Assembly: GCF_001486505.1 (NCBI RefSeq)
Contig: NZ_LN909066.1
Span: 1,220,452-1,284,451 of the forward strand
Source: Paenibacillus rubinfantis
GTDB lineage: Bacteria > Bacillota > Bacilli > Paenibacillales > Paenibacillaceae
Reading direction: 5' to 3'
Length of the DNA: 64,000 nt
In this document: positions 52,684 through 60,622 of the stretch, one piece after another
Position numbering within the stretch: position 1 is the first letter of the stretch
How the letters are laid out: each line of letters starts with the position of its first letter
Position numbers and translations under genes: made by a program
Notes under the pieces: model-generated
The model's input: the letters and a program-made list of their open reading frames with translations, nothing else
Told to the model about the DNA's origin: nothing
The model's database searches: none

Positions 52684-52704
52684 CCATAGCAGGTTTGCAA
52701 GCTG
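52680..52704. other. Stem-loop overlapping the nuclease gene stop
   Basis: CTAACCATAGCAG against CTGTTATGGTTAG, 12 of 13 pairs, with almost no loop. No T-run follows, so it may be an mRNA 3'-end stabiliser or a protein site, or the edge of the island. Confidence 0.5.
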
Positions 52705-52727
52705 TTATGGTTAGTAGGTGGCTAATC

Positions 52728-52756
52728 TTGATATAGTATTACGTTTACGGTATAAT
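52728..52756 (+). promoter_or_regulatory. Sigma-A promoter of a small RNA
   Basis: TTGATA (52728-52733), 17 bp, TATAAT (52751-52756). No open frame follows before the terminator, so it should drive a non-coding transcript. Confidence 0.75.
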
Positions 52757-52762
52757 AAATTC

Positions 52763-52910
52763 AGCTAAATTGGAATACACTAAACTCGGAGAGAATTTGA
52801 GGTTGGAACAGGCAGCCAACGCCCCACGGTTTTCGTGGTTAGGAGATGTGGATCGTCGCCCACCAAATTCTCTCTAAAGTAAAAGACCGCTTCTGCGGTC
52901 TTTTACTTTT
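52763..52910 (+). ncRNA. Unclassified structured small RNA, ~148 nt
   Basis: Between a good promoter and a strong terminator lies an RNA with a clear fold. An 11-bp closing helix GAGAGAATTTG (52789-52799) with CAAATTCTCTC (52864-52874) encloses three hairpins: GTTGG/CCAAC (52802-52820), CCACG/CGTGG with a GTTTT loop (52824-52838) and GTGG/CCAC (52848-52863). This is a four-way junction. I recognise no known family: it is not a T-box, SRP RNA or familiar riboswitch, and no same-strand gene follows for it to control in cis. 6S-like regulation is possible but unproven. Confidence 0.65.
52876..52910. terminator. Terminator shared by the small RNA and the convergent ABC operon
   Basis: 15-bp stem AAAGTAAAAGACCGC with its complement, loop TTCT, then T-rich sequence on both strands. 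Confidence 0.9.
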
Positions 52911-52933
52911 CCCCTGATATTCAATCCGCAAAC

Positions 52934-55465
52934 TTATTCCGCTTCCCGCAATCTCTCCACAATCGTTGCTCGCGACATCCTGCGGTAAGAGGACAAGGTT
53001 ACGATCAGAGCCATCGCGATAAGCAGCGTCACCATGCAGCCCATCGGCAGCGGACTCATTTGGAAATCCGTAAAGGCCATCCCGTCCGCTACTCCTTTGG
53101 CGACGAGATACGTCAAGCCCATCCCCGCCGTACCGACGATCAGGATGGTTAGCGCGACGCTGTAAAGGCTCTCCAGCACGAGCATCGTTTTCAGTTGCTT
53201 CCGGGTCATGCCAACGCTCTCCATAATCGCAAATTCACTCCGTCTTGACCACAACCCCGTAATCACCGTATTGATGTAGTTCAGGATTCCGATCAAACCA
53301 ATCACTAAACTCAAGCTATAGCCGATCATTTGGAAAATGCGTATAACGCCTTGCATCTCCGCCTTGTAATCCTCCCGTGATTTGACGACCAAGCTTGGGT
53401 TGGATGCCGCAAGAGACTTCACCGCCGACTCCACCTCGTTCAGCTTTGCCGGATCGGCATGCAGGGTAGCAGACAACAGAATCGGATCCTTCACCGACTT
53501 CACGAACTCAGCCGACGGCAAATATACATTAAAGCCGCCTACGGTAAAAAATTGTGTCCCCGCCGCATACAACGCGTCCAAACTTAAAACCGCCATCACC
53601 TCGTAGCTCTTGCTCATTCCATCGAACTGGATTCGGTCACCAGGAAGATAATAACGGGCATACAGATCAGAAGTCAGATGTGCTTCCGTCACGAGTACAT
53701 AATCGCCGGAGTTAAATTTGATTGGATCAAACGTTCCGGCAACAATATCCTTAGGATCAATTGCCTCATACCATCCAGGATCCAAGCCGTGGAACTGCAA
53801 ATCAACGGTACCGCTCTGCAAGATCGAAGTGAACACCGGTTGGTTGGGGTCTTCCCCTGCCTTCGGCGGTTCAATAAACCTCAGGATCGTCTCATTTAAC
53901 GGAAGCGAAGCCATCGTGTAGTGCACTTTGTCCACATTAATAACGCCAGCGATTTGCCTTAGGCTCTGAACGATCTCCTCCGTCAAGGCTGCCGTTTCCG
54001 GGGTTGCAACACCACTGCTTCTGACATCTTCCTTCACAACAAAATCACCGGTAATAAAGCTGTTCAGATACTTATTCACACTGAACGAAGAGATGACGGT
54101 GTAGATCACACTGAACAAAATCATACTCAGTGACAAAGAGGCCAGCATAAGCAGCAGCTTCTTTTTGTAGCGGAACAAATTCGCGAAGGCCATACGCGAC
54201 AGCTTGGCTCCATGCGATGAACGTTTCACCTTACGTCCCGGACCCCGGCCCTCATTTCCGGAGATACCGGAATACCGCACAGCTTCTACAGGAGATATCC
54301 GCGAAGCGGTGCGCCCCGGTTTGCTGGCAGCGATCCGTACGGTCAGATAAGCAAAGAGGGCTGCTCCGATGAAAATCAAAGGATTGACGGAGCTTACCAT
54401 CTCATCGGTGACTTCGCTGGAAAATCCATTCAACAGCGGCATCAGCCACACCCCGATCCCATAACCTAATGCCAGTCCAATCGGAAGTCCCACCCAATAG
54501 AGACGGTTCGCTTGCATGGAGATAACCCGTCTGAGCTGGCGCGGTGTTGTGCCGATTGTTTTTAAGAGACCGTAAAACTTAATATCCCGCACGACAGAGA
54601 TATGAAAAATGTTGTAGATTAACAAATAGCCGCTGACCATGATAATTAGAATGAGGACGAGAAAAGCTGCGACGCTTGTCGGATCCTCCTCCAACCCGAC
54701 ACTGCTATAACCCCAATTCACCCCATATGGAGCGTCCACTCCGGTATCCGACATCACCTTTTGCAGCTTCTTCTCAATACCAAAGGAATTATCGAACATG
54801 ACATCCAACCGAATCGTATTCACGTAACTGCCCGTTAACCGGGTCTCGCTCGGATCATACTGTGATAAATGCTGCTGGACGTATGCCTCTGATACGAATG
54901 CCTCCCCCACCATCGACAGGTTCCGGTCCGCAGGAAAATAACCTGACAACACAAACTCTTGGGAAACTTCCTGTCCGTCGATCTTCAAATCCAGCTTCAC
55001 CTTGGCACCCAGTTGATGGGGGACACCAAGCAAATCAAGCACCCAAGTACTTGTCGCGATCCCATTCGCTTCTGTGGGTAAGCCGCCTTCCTCAAATCGG
55101 ATGAAGCTGTGCTTTACCTCGTTTTCGTCGATCTGGTGGACTTGCAGTTCCGTACCGCGAAACACATCGCTTGTCGCAATGCCAACGACAACGGCTTGCC
55201 CGTACCCCTTGATCGATGGATGCTGCCGGAGCTTCTCGGCCTCCTCCGGGGTCAAATATTTGAAGCCGCCATGGTAATCGCTGCCGACGGTCTTCATCTT
55301 GGTCAGCTGCATCGACTCATTGATACTGAACGCCATCGTAAATACCGAGGTGAGCAGCAGCGTCGTAAGCACAATAGCACTGACAATCATCGCGTTGCGC
55401 GGCAGATTTGCTTTCAAGCTTCGGCCTACGATCGTTAGGATCCCTTTTCGCTTATTCATCGCCAT
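52934..55465 (-). CDS. ABC exporter permease (FtsX/MacB type, two FtsX domains)
   Basis: 843-aa permease with a short cytoplasmic start (NKRKGILTIVGRSLKANLPRNAMIV), an N-terminal helix, a large extracellular domain, three helices (first FtsX unit, near TSVAAFLVLILIIMVSGYLLIYNIF), a second N-terminal helix and extracellular domain, and a final FtsX unit (GILNYINTVITGLWSRRSEFAIMESVGMTRKQLKTMLVLE). The family exports peptides, lipids or antibiotics, or works as a mechanotransmitter. The start is ATG 55465, overlapping the ATPase gene; the frame upstream to 55510 is antisense-type read-through of the ATPase end. Confidence 0.9.
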   Translation of the reverse strand: MAMNKRKGILTIVGRSLKANLPRNAMIVSAIVLTTLLLTSVFTMAFSINESMQLTKMKTVGSDYHGGFKYLTPEEAEKLRQHPSIKGYGQAVVVGIATSDVFRGTELQVHQIDENEVKHSFIRFEEGGLPTEANGIATSTWVLDLLGVPHQLGAKVKLDLKIDGQEVSQEFVLSGYFPADRNLSMVGEAFVSEAYVQQHLSQYDPSETRLTGSYVNTIRLDVMFDNSFGIEKKLQKVMSDTGVDAPYGVNWGYSSVGLEEDPTSVAAFLVLILIIMVSGYLLIYNIFHISVVRDIKFYGLLKTIGTTPRQLRRVISMQANRLYWVGLPIGLALGYGIGVWLMPLLNGFSSEVTDEMVSSVNPLIFIGAALFAYLTVRIAASKPGRTASRISPVEAVRYSGISGNEGRGPGRKVKRSSHGAKLSRMAFANLFRYKKKLLLMLASLSLSMILFSVIYTVISSFSVNKYLNSFITGDFVVKEDVRSSGVATPETAALTEEIVQSLRQIAGVINVDKVHYTMASLPLNETILRFIEPPKAGEDPNQPVFTSILQSGTVDLQFHGLDPGWYEAIDPKDIVAGTFDPIKFNSGDYVLVTEAHLTSDLYARYYLPGDRIQFDGMSKSYEVMAVLSLDALYAAGTQFFTVGGFNVYLPSAEFVKSVKDPILLSATLHADPAKLNEVESAVKSLAASNPSLVVKSREDYKAEMQGVIRIFQMIGYSLSLVIGLIGILNYINTVITGLWSRRSEFAIMESVGMTRKQLKTMLVLESLYSVALTILIVGTAGMGLTYLVAKGVADGMAFTDFQMSPLPMGCMVTLLIAMALIVTLSSYRRMSRATIVERLREAE

Positions 55466-56165
55466 CCGACGCCCCCGCCCCTTGACCAGCACGGTCGGAA
55501 CGACTGACAATCCGGCCGTCCTCGATACGTACGATTCGATCCGCGGTCAGTGCGATCTCTTCATTGTGCGTGATCATCACGATCGTCTGATGGAACCGCT
55601 CGCTCATCTGCTTCAGCAGGACCATCACTTCCTGGCTTGTTTTACTGTCCAGGTTGCCGGTAGGCTCGTCTGCCAAGACGATGGTTGGCTTGGTGGCCAG
55701 TGCCCGGGCAATCGCCACCCGTTGCTGCTGCCCGCCGGACAGGTTCGCCGGAAGATGATACATCTTATCGAACAGCCCCAGCGCATCGATCACCTGATTC
55801 ACATGCTCTTGATCCACATGCGTCCCATCCAGCTCGATCGGCAGCACGATATTTTCGTACACATTCAAGACGGGAATCAGATTATAGCTTTGAAACACAA
55901 ACCCAACCGACCGCCGCCGGAAAATCGTCATCTTCTCGTCGTTCATGGCATAAATATCGTTCCCGTCCACGTATACCTTGCCGTCGGTGGGGCGGTCCAA
56001 GCCGCCCAGCATGTGGAGCAGCGTACTTTTCCCGCTGCCGCTGGTCCCCACGATGGCGACAAACTCGCCTTTCTCCACACTTAACGTGATCCCGTTCAGC
56101 GCCTTGACCGCGTTCGCTCCTTGCACATAATACTTCTTCAGCTCTTCCACTTGTAAGATCGGCAT
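55452..56165 (-). CDS. ABC exporter ATP-binding protein (MacB/LolD type)
   Basis: 237-aa ATPase. Walker A GTSGSGKST, Q-loop VFQSYNLIPVLNVYENI, signature LSGGQQQRVAIARAL, Walker B IVLADEPTGNLDSK, switch VMITHNEE: all standard for the MacB/LolD/BceA group. The start ATG 56165 is chosen over GTG 56177, which is fused to the Shine-Dalgarno. Works with the overlapping permease and the upstream two-component system, like Bce-type antimicrobial-peptide modules. Confidence 0.94.
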   Translation of the reverse strand: MPILQVEELKKYYVQGANAVKALNGITLSVEKGEFVAIVGTSGSGKSTLLHMLGGLDRPTDGKVYVDGNDIYAMNDEKMTIFRRRSVGFVFQSYNLIPVLNVYENIVLPIELDGTHVDQEHVNQVIDALGLFDKMYHLPANLSGGQQQRVAIARALATKPTIVLADEPTGNLDSKTSQEVMVLLKQMSERFHQTIVMITHNEEIALTADRIVRIEDGRIVSRSDRAGQGAGASDGDE

Positions 56166-56278
56166 TTTCGGTCTCACCCTCCCAATAAAAAATCCTGCAC
56201 GGGGTTCGTACAGGACTTAATGTAGCAAACCAATCTAACGACCCGGTGTCCAAAAAATAACACGATCGACATTATTCC

Positions 56279-57406
56279 CTACGGAATGGGCAGAAATACG
56301 GAGAAAACCGAACCCTCGCTCAATCTGGACGACACCTTGATATACCCGCCTTGGGCTGCGATAATTTCCCGGGCCAGATACAAGCCGATACCGACGCCTT
56401 CGTATTGGGCCGCGTCCTTGCTGCGGTAAAAACGCTTGAAAATCTCATTCCATTCCTGCTCCGCGATACCCATGCCCTGGTCGGCAACATCGATGCGCGT
56501 GAACATTTCTCCGGCTTGTACCGAAATCCGTATGCCTTTTCCATCCGCGCTGTATTTGACCGCATTTTCCAGCAGGTTAAACAAAGCCTCGCCCGTCCAT
56601 TTCGAATCGTGCCGCACCTGAATCTCCGGGTCGCAGTCGATGGCGATCGGGATGCTTTTGCGCTCCGCGGCTGCATAAACCTGGGAAACGGCCTGCGAGA
56701 TCGTTGGAATCAGCGGGGACACGGCCGTTTGCAAGGCGATCATTCCCGTCTCGAGCCGCGACATTTTGATCAAGGACCCGATCAGCCAATCGAGCTTAAC
56801 GGCTTGCGCTTTCACTTGGGCTGCATACTGGTGGGCCTCCTCGTTCAGCTCCGGGATCTCCTCCAGCAGCTCGGCGTACAGCCTGATGCTCGACAGCGGC
56901 GTTTTCGTTTGGTGGGAAATATCGGAGAGAAGCGTCTGAAGCTGGCTCCGCTGCGCTTGAATTTGCCCTTCTCGCGTCCGAGCAAGCTCCACATAACGGA
57001 ACACCTTATTCTCGAGTGCGGAAAGCTCCGTCTCCTCATAGCCGGTCAGGCGCGGTCGGCCGGCGATCGCCGTATCCACGATCTCGTAAGCCGCCTGAAT
57101 AGCGGCAACAGACCTCGCCCGCAGCTTCCAGACAAAGGAGCCGGCCACGATGAGCAGCGCCGCAGCAAAGCCGGCGGGGAGCCAAATCGGCGGCGTAAAC
57201 ACTTCCCCGGCCCAGATCCAGGCCGCCAGCGGATAGCCGAGCACGAGAAGGACAAACAGCGTTCCACATACGATGTAAAGCCAATCGAAGGCAAGCGGGT
57301 TTCGCCGTACCCAACCAGCTTGTCCGCCCGTTCGCGGCAGGGGGTGATGTTTCGCAAACTCCTCCCCCCGTTCCTTCCCCCCACCAATCTCCTCGTCGAT
57401 GGTCAT
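56279..57406 (-). CDS. Sensor histidine kinase, short-loop (intramembrane-sensing type)
   Basis: 375-aa kinase. Two helices at about 40-95 are joined by a loop of about 15 residues, so no sizeable extracellular sensor exists, as in BceS-like kinases that sense through a partner ABC transporter. The H-box is LLSDISHQTKTPLSSIRLYAELL. The ATPase has NLLENAVKYSADG, DQGMGIAEQE and YEGVGIGLYLAREII. The ATG at 57406 overlaps the regulator's TGA. Followed by the ABC exporter genes. Confidence 0.92.
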   Translation of the reverse strand: MTIDEEIGGGKERGEEFAKHHPLPRTGGQAGWVRRNPLAFDWLYIVCGTLFVLLVLGYPLAAWIWAGEVFTPPIWLPAGFAAALLIVAGSFVWKLRARSVAAIQAAYEIVDTAIAGRPRLTGYEETELSALENKVFRYVELARTREGQIQAQRSQLQTLLSDISHQTKTPLSSIRLYAELLEEIPELNEEAHQYAAQVKAQAVKLDWLIGSLIKMSRLETGMIALQTAVSPLIPTISQAVSQVYAAAERKSIPIAIDCDPEIQVRHDSKWTGEALFNLLENAVKYSADGKGIRISVQAGEMFTRIDVADQGMGIAEQEWNEIFKRFYRSKDAAQYEGVGIGLYLAREIIAAQGGYIKVSSRLSEGSVFSVFLPIP

Positions 57407-58084
57407 GCCTGCACCCCCGCGTCGTTCCACAGGTACCCCAAACCATATACCGTTTTGATGAATGTAGGTGCGGAGGGTTCGTCCTCAATTTTCGCCCGCA
57501 ATCGTTTAATCGTAACGGTCAACGCGTTTTCTTCCACAAACTCAGCCTCTTGTCCCCACACCTGGAAGATCAACTGCTCCCGGGTCAGAATTTGTCCACG
57601 GTGACTCACCAGCGCTTTCAGCAGCTTTTGCTCCGTCACGCTAAGCGAGAGGGCAGTCCCCTCCTTGCGGTAGTCCATTTTGCCGAAATCAAAAGCCAAG
57701 GATCCGATCATCACTTTATCCTCCCGACTTGGATCGCAGCGCCGAAGCACAGCCATCACCCGCGACCGCAGCACCATCAAGATAAACGGCTTCGTAATGT
57801 AGTCATCCCCTCCCAGCTCAAACCCCATCACGATATCGGACTCCATATCATTGGCCGTCAGGAAAATGACCGGCACCCGCGAGGTGCTTGGCGCAGAAAT
57901 CCAAGCCGCTTCCGTCCGGCAGACGGACGTCCAGCAGCACCAGATCGATCCCCCCTGAGGACAGCCGCGCCTTGGCCCCGGCGAGATCGTAAGCCTGCTC
58001 CACGGCGATGCCGTCCCGGGCTAACGTCAACGCGATGCCTTTATTTAATCCCACATCATCTTCTACGATCAGAATGGCTGTCAT
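57403..58084 (-). pseudogene. OmpR-family response regulator, frameshifted
   Basis: The receiver starts at ATG 58084 (TAILIVEDDVGLNKGIALTL) with phosphoacceptor Asp in LVLLDVRLPDGSG, but this frame runs into a stop near 57848. Another frame resumes with STSRVPVIFLTANDMESD, GGDDYITKPF (switch Lys) and an intact winged-helix DNA-binding domain (VTEQKLLKALVSHRGQILTREQL, ENALTVTIKRLRAKIE, IKTVYGLGYLW) to 57403. The shift lies within about 57870-57900. Either a one- or two-base sequencing error or a real mutation that silences this exporter system. Both halves are otherwise well conserved, which favours an error or a very recent event. Confidence 0.85.
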
Positions 58085-58246
58085 TGCGATGTACTCCCTT
58101 TCCCTTTCCCTTTCCGGTCCTACCTACTTGAAAATTATACATGATCCCAACCTCGGAGAAGTGTGTTATATCTGACATGGGCAACAGAAAACGCCGCAGA
58201 CCTGTTAGCAGCCAGCGGCGTTGGGGTGAAGAAAAGGACATCTTAT

Positions 58247-59128
58247 TTACTTTTTCCGACTCCGCAGCTCCTTCATGATCTTGCGGCCGGTTGGCGTTTG
58301 CGCCAGCCCGCCTTGGGCGGTTTCGCGGTGGCGGCTAGGCATGGCCGAGCCGACCTCCAGCATCACGTCGATCACTTCGTCCGACGGGATTGCGCTGCGT
58401 ACGCCGGCCAGCGCCATATCAGCGGCGGCCAACGCATTGACCGCCCCAAAGCCGTTACGCACGATGCAGGGAATCTCCACCAGGCCGCCAACGGGATCAC
58501 AGATCAGGCCCAGCGTGTTCTTGAGCGCGAGGCCAACGGCGTGCACCGCCTGCTCCGGCGTCCCGCCGCGCAGCTCGACCATCGCCCCGGCCGCCATTCC
58601 GATCGCCGAACCAACCTCCGCCTGGCAGCCGCCTTCCGCGCCGGAAATAAACGAATTATTGGCGATCACATAGCCGATGGCTCCAGCGCAAAACAACCCG
58701 CGCACGAGACGCTCATCCTCCCAGCCGAAGCGCTCTTGGGCGCTGACGAACACGCCCGGGATGATGCCGCAGGAGCCCGCTGTCGGGGTGGCGACGATCC
58801 GCCCCATCGAGGCGTTCACCTCGGACACCGCCAGCGCGTAGGCCATGGCCTGGCAAGCGATGTCGCCGACCGAAGCCTCACCGCCGCTGCGGTAGGCCTC
58901 GACCCTTTTGGCATCGCCGCCGGTCAGCCCGCTTGTGGAGACGATGTCCTCGGTCAGTCCTTTATGAACCGCCGATTTCATGATTTGGTAGTATTCGTTC
59001 ATGGCGGCCAGGATCTCCGCCTCCGATTGCCCGCTCTCCGCCGCCTGGTCCTGAATCATGATTTCGGAAATCGTCTGGGATTCCCGCTCGCACAGCTCCA
59101 CCAGTTCCCGCAAATTTTTAAAACGCAT
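58247..59128 (-). CDS. sdaAA: L-serine dehydratase, iron-sulfur-dependent, alpha subunit
   Basis: 293-aa catalytic subunit that converts L-serine to pyruvate and ammonia with a [4Fe-4S] cluster. Conserved stretches include SMGRIVATPTAGSCGIIPGVF, GAEGGCQAEVGSAIGMAAGAMVELRGG and LGLICDPVGGLVEIPCIVRN, which supply the cluster cysteines. It lies 16 bp after the beta subunit gene and in the same glycine-riboswitch-controlled transcript. Confidence 0.95.
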   Translation of the reverse strand: MRFKNLRELVELCERESQTISEIMIQDQAAESGQSEAEILAAMNEYYQIMKSAVHKGLTEDIVSTSGLTGGDAKRVEAYRSGGEASVGDIACQAMAYALAVSEVNASMGRIVATPTAGSCGIIPGVFVSAQERFGWEDERLVRGLFCAGAIGYVIANNSFISGAEGGCQAEVGSAIGMAAGAMVELRGGTPEQAVHAVGLALKNTLGLICDPVGGLVEIPCIVRNGFGAVNALAAADMALAGVRSAIPSDEVIDVMLEVGSAMPSRHRETAQGGLAQTPTGRKIMKELRSRKK

Positions 59129-59144
59129 CGCCCCTGCTCCCTTC

Positions 59145-59819
59145 TTATCTCGTCAGATCGATATAAGCTACCCGGCTGACATGCTCCAGCGAGCCGATCG
59201 CCTCCATTAATTCCGGAGGGACCGACGAGTCAGCTTCCACCACAGTTAACGCTTCGGCGGTCCGCCCTTTCCGGTCGGTGATGATGTAGCCGATATTGAC
59301 ATTCTCCCGGCTGAACATGGCGGTGATGCCGGCCAATACGCCTTGCCGATCCGCATGGGAGATGACCAGCGTCGGCAACTCGCCCGAGCTTTTCACCTCA
59401 AAACCGTCAATGCTGCGAATAACGATTGTCCCTCCGCCGATGGAAGCGCCCATGACCTCCGTATGCCGGCCGTCTTGGCTCGTTAATGTGATTTTAACCG
59501 TATTCGGATGAGTACCAGGCAGGACCCCCGTGAAAAAAACAACCCTTACTCCCTGCTCCGCCGCGTCCCGCAGCGAATGGCGGATTCGTTCGTCGTCCGT
59601 GCGGTAATCGAGAATGCCGCCAACGATGGCCAAATCGGTTCCGTGTCCGCTGTACGTTTCGGCAAAAGAGCCATAGAAGCTAATCGCCGCTTCCGTCGGC
59701 GCGCTCCCCAGCAGTTGACGGGCAAACCGTCCGATCCGTACTGCCCCGGCCGTATGCGAACTCGAAGGCCCGATCATCGCGGGACCGATAATGGAGAATA
59801 CATTTTTAAATCGCATCAT
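59145..59819 (-). CDS. sdaAB: L-serine dehydratase, iron-sulfur-dependent, beta subunit
   Basis: 224-aa subunit. The N-terminal SDH-beta domain opens KNVFSIIGPAMIGPSSSHTAGAVRIGRFAR; the C-terminal ACT domain (about 148-222, LPTLVISHADRQGVLAGITAMFSRENVNIGYI) may sense serine. First gene of the operon, preceded by a terminator and tandem glycine riboswitch. The ATG 59819 and the next ATG 59816 are both near AGAGG. Confidence 0.95.
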   Translation of the reverse strand: MMRFKNVFSIIGPAMIGPSSSHTAGAVRIGRFARQLLGSAPTEAAISFYGSFAETYSGHGTDLAIVGGILDYRTDDERIRHSLRDAAEQGVRVVFFTGVLPGTHPNTVKITLTSQDGRHTEVMGASIGGGTIVIRSIDGFEVKSSGELPTLVISHADRQGVLAGITAMFSRENVNIGYIITDRKGRTAEALTVVEADSSVPPELMEAIGSLEHVSRVAYIDLTR

Positions 59820-59871
59820 TTAACCTCTCCCTTGTATACAATCCGGATGACCCCGCCAGCCAGCACGACGT

Positions 59872-59916
59872 AAAAAAGGACAAAGCAAAAAGGCTGCTGC
59901 CCCTTCGCTCTGTCCC
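59872..59916 (-). terminator. Glycine-riboswitch-controlled terminator
   Basis: Minus strand GGACAGAGC pairs with GCTTTGTCC and is followed by six T. The 5' arm is also the 3' side of the second aptamer's closing helix, so aptamer folding and termination exclude each other: an ON switch. Confidence 0.75.
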
Positions 59917-60124
59917 CGTTACCTGAAAGTTTAATGTCCCCCGCAAAACCGCTGCTTTAGGTTCCATGTACCTCTTGGGTGGCTGATCGCTCTCTCCAGA
60001 GTGGCGTCCGATCATGGTCCTTGTACCTGAGAGATTCGGCTGCCGGTTTGCAGGGCCGGCCCTTTGCTCCTTCGGTGCCGCTAGGAGGTTCCCCTATCAT
60101 TGGGTTCCTCTGCGGACTCTCCCA
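59905..60124 (-). ncRNA. Tandem glycine riboswitch
   Basis: Aptamer 1 (about 60012-60124) shows GGGAGAGTCCGC, GCACCGAAGGAGCAA, CGAATCTCTCAGGTACAAGGAC. Aptamer 2 (about 59905-60004) shows CTCTGGAGAGAGCG, a CCACCCAAGAGG block and TTTCAGGTAACGGGGACAGAGC. The CACCGAAGGGG core is partly degenerate in aptamer 2. It precedes the L-serine dehydratase operon, consistent with disposal of excess glycine via serine. Confidence 0.93.
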
Positions 60125-60156
60125 TCATCCTCATTCGCCGATATGAATTTGTGTTT

Positions 60157-60185
60157 AATGTAAAACGAAGTTAGCAAGATGTCAA
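60157..60185 (-). promoter_or_regulatory. Sigma-A promoter of the riboswitch/sda transcript
   Basis: Minus strand TTGACA (60180-60185), 17 bp, TACATT (60157-60162), about 30 bp before the first aptamer. Confidence 0.7.
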
Positions 60186-60501
60186 GATAACTTACATAAG
60201 ATTACGTCTTTTGTTAAGCTATTCTAGTCATATTTTCCTATTTTTATGTGAAAATATGTATATTTTTCATATATAGCCACTTGTATCCCTAAATTTACAG
60301 ATATATACTATCCCCAACAACTCCAGATTTTACCTTATTTTATGAAATGTTGAAAATAGGGTGCACTCCGCGTTAACTTTCCTTCACATCAGACGACTTA
60401 CTCGAACGTTTGACCTCTCACTCCACATCCGGCTTCAGCTTCTCATTCATCATGGCATACTCGCATTTGCATCCACTCACTTGGCTTCTATAAAGGAGGT
60501 G

Positions 60502-60543
60502 ATGAACGAAAGGGACATGAGCTCAAATCGTTGTCTGGCATAA
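60502..60543 (+). CDS. Possible 13-codon leader peptide before the subtilase
   Basis: ATG AAC GAA then codons to a TAA at 60541, directly after the strong Shine-Dalgarno AAAGGAGGTG; the product would be MNERDMSSNRCLA. The spacing to the first ATG is tight and a second in-frame ATG lies at 60517. The rest of 60190-60622 is AT-rich with no recognised gene and presumably carries the subtilase promoter. Confidence 0.3.
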   Translation: MNERDMSSNRCLA

Positions 60544-60622
60544 CGTGTCCGGACTATGCTGACGTTTCTCCGGGCGACCGTCAAAGGATGTACTTTAAAA
60601 CCTAATAAAGGGAGTGAAGAAG

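Noticed and set aside
52763..52910. T-box leader
   Set aside because: A GGTTGGAACAGG stretch faintly resembles a T-box, but the stem I/antiterminator layout is absent and no aminoacyl-tRNA or amino-acid gene follows on this strand.
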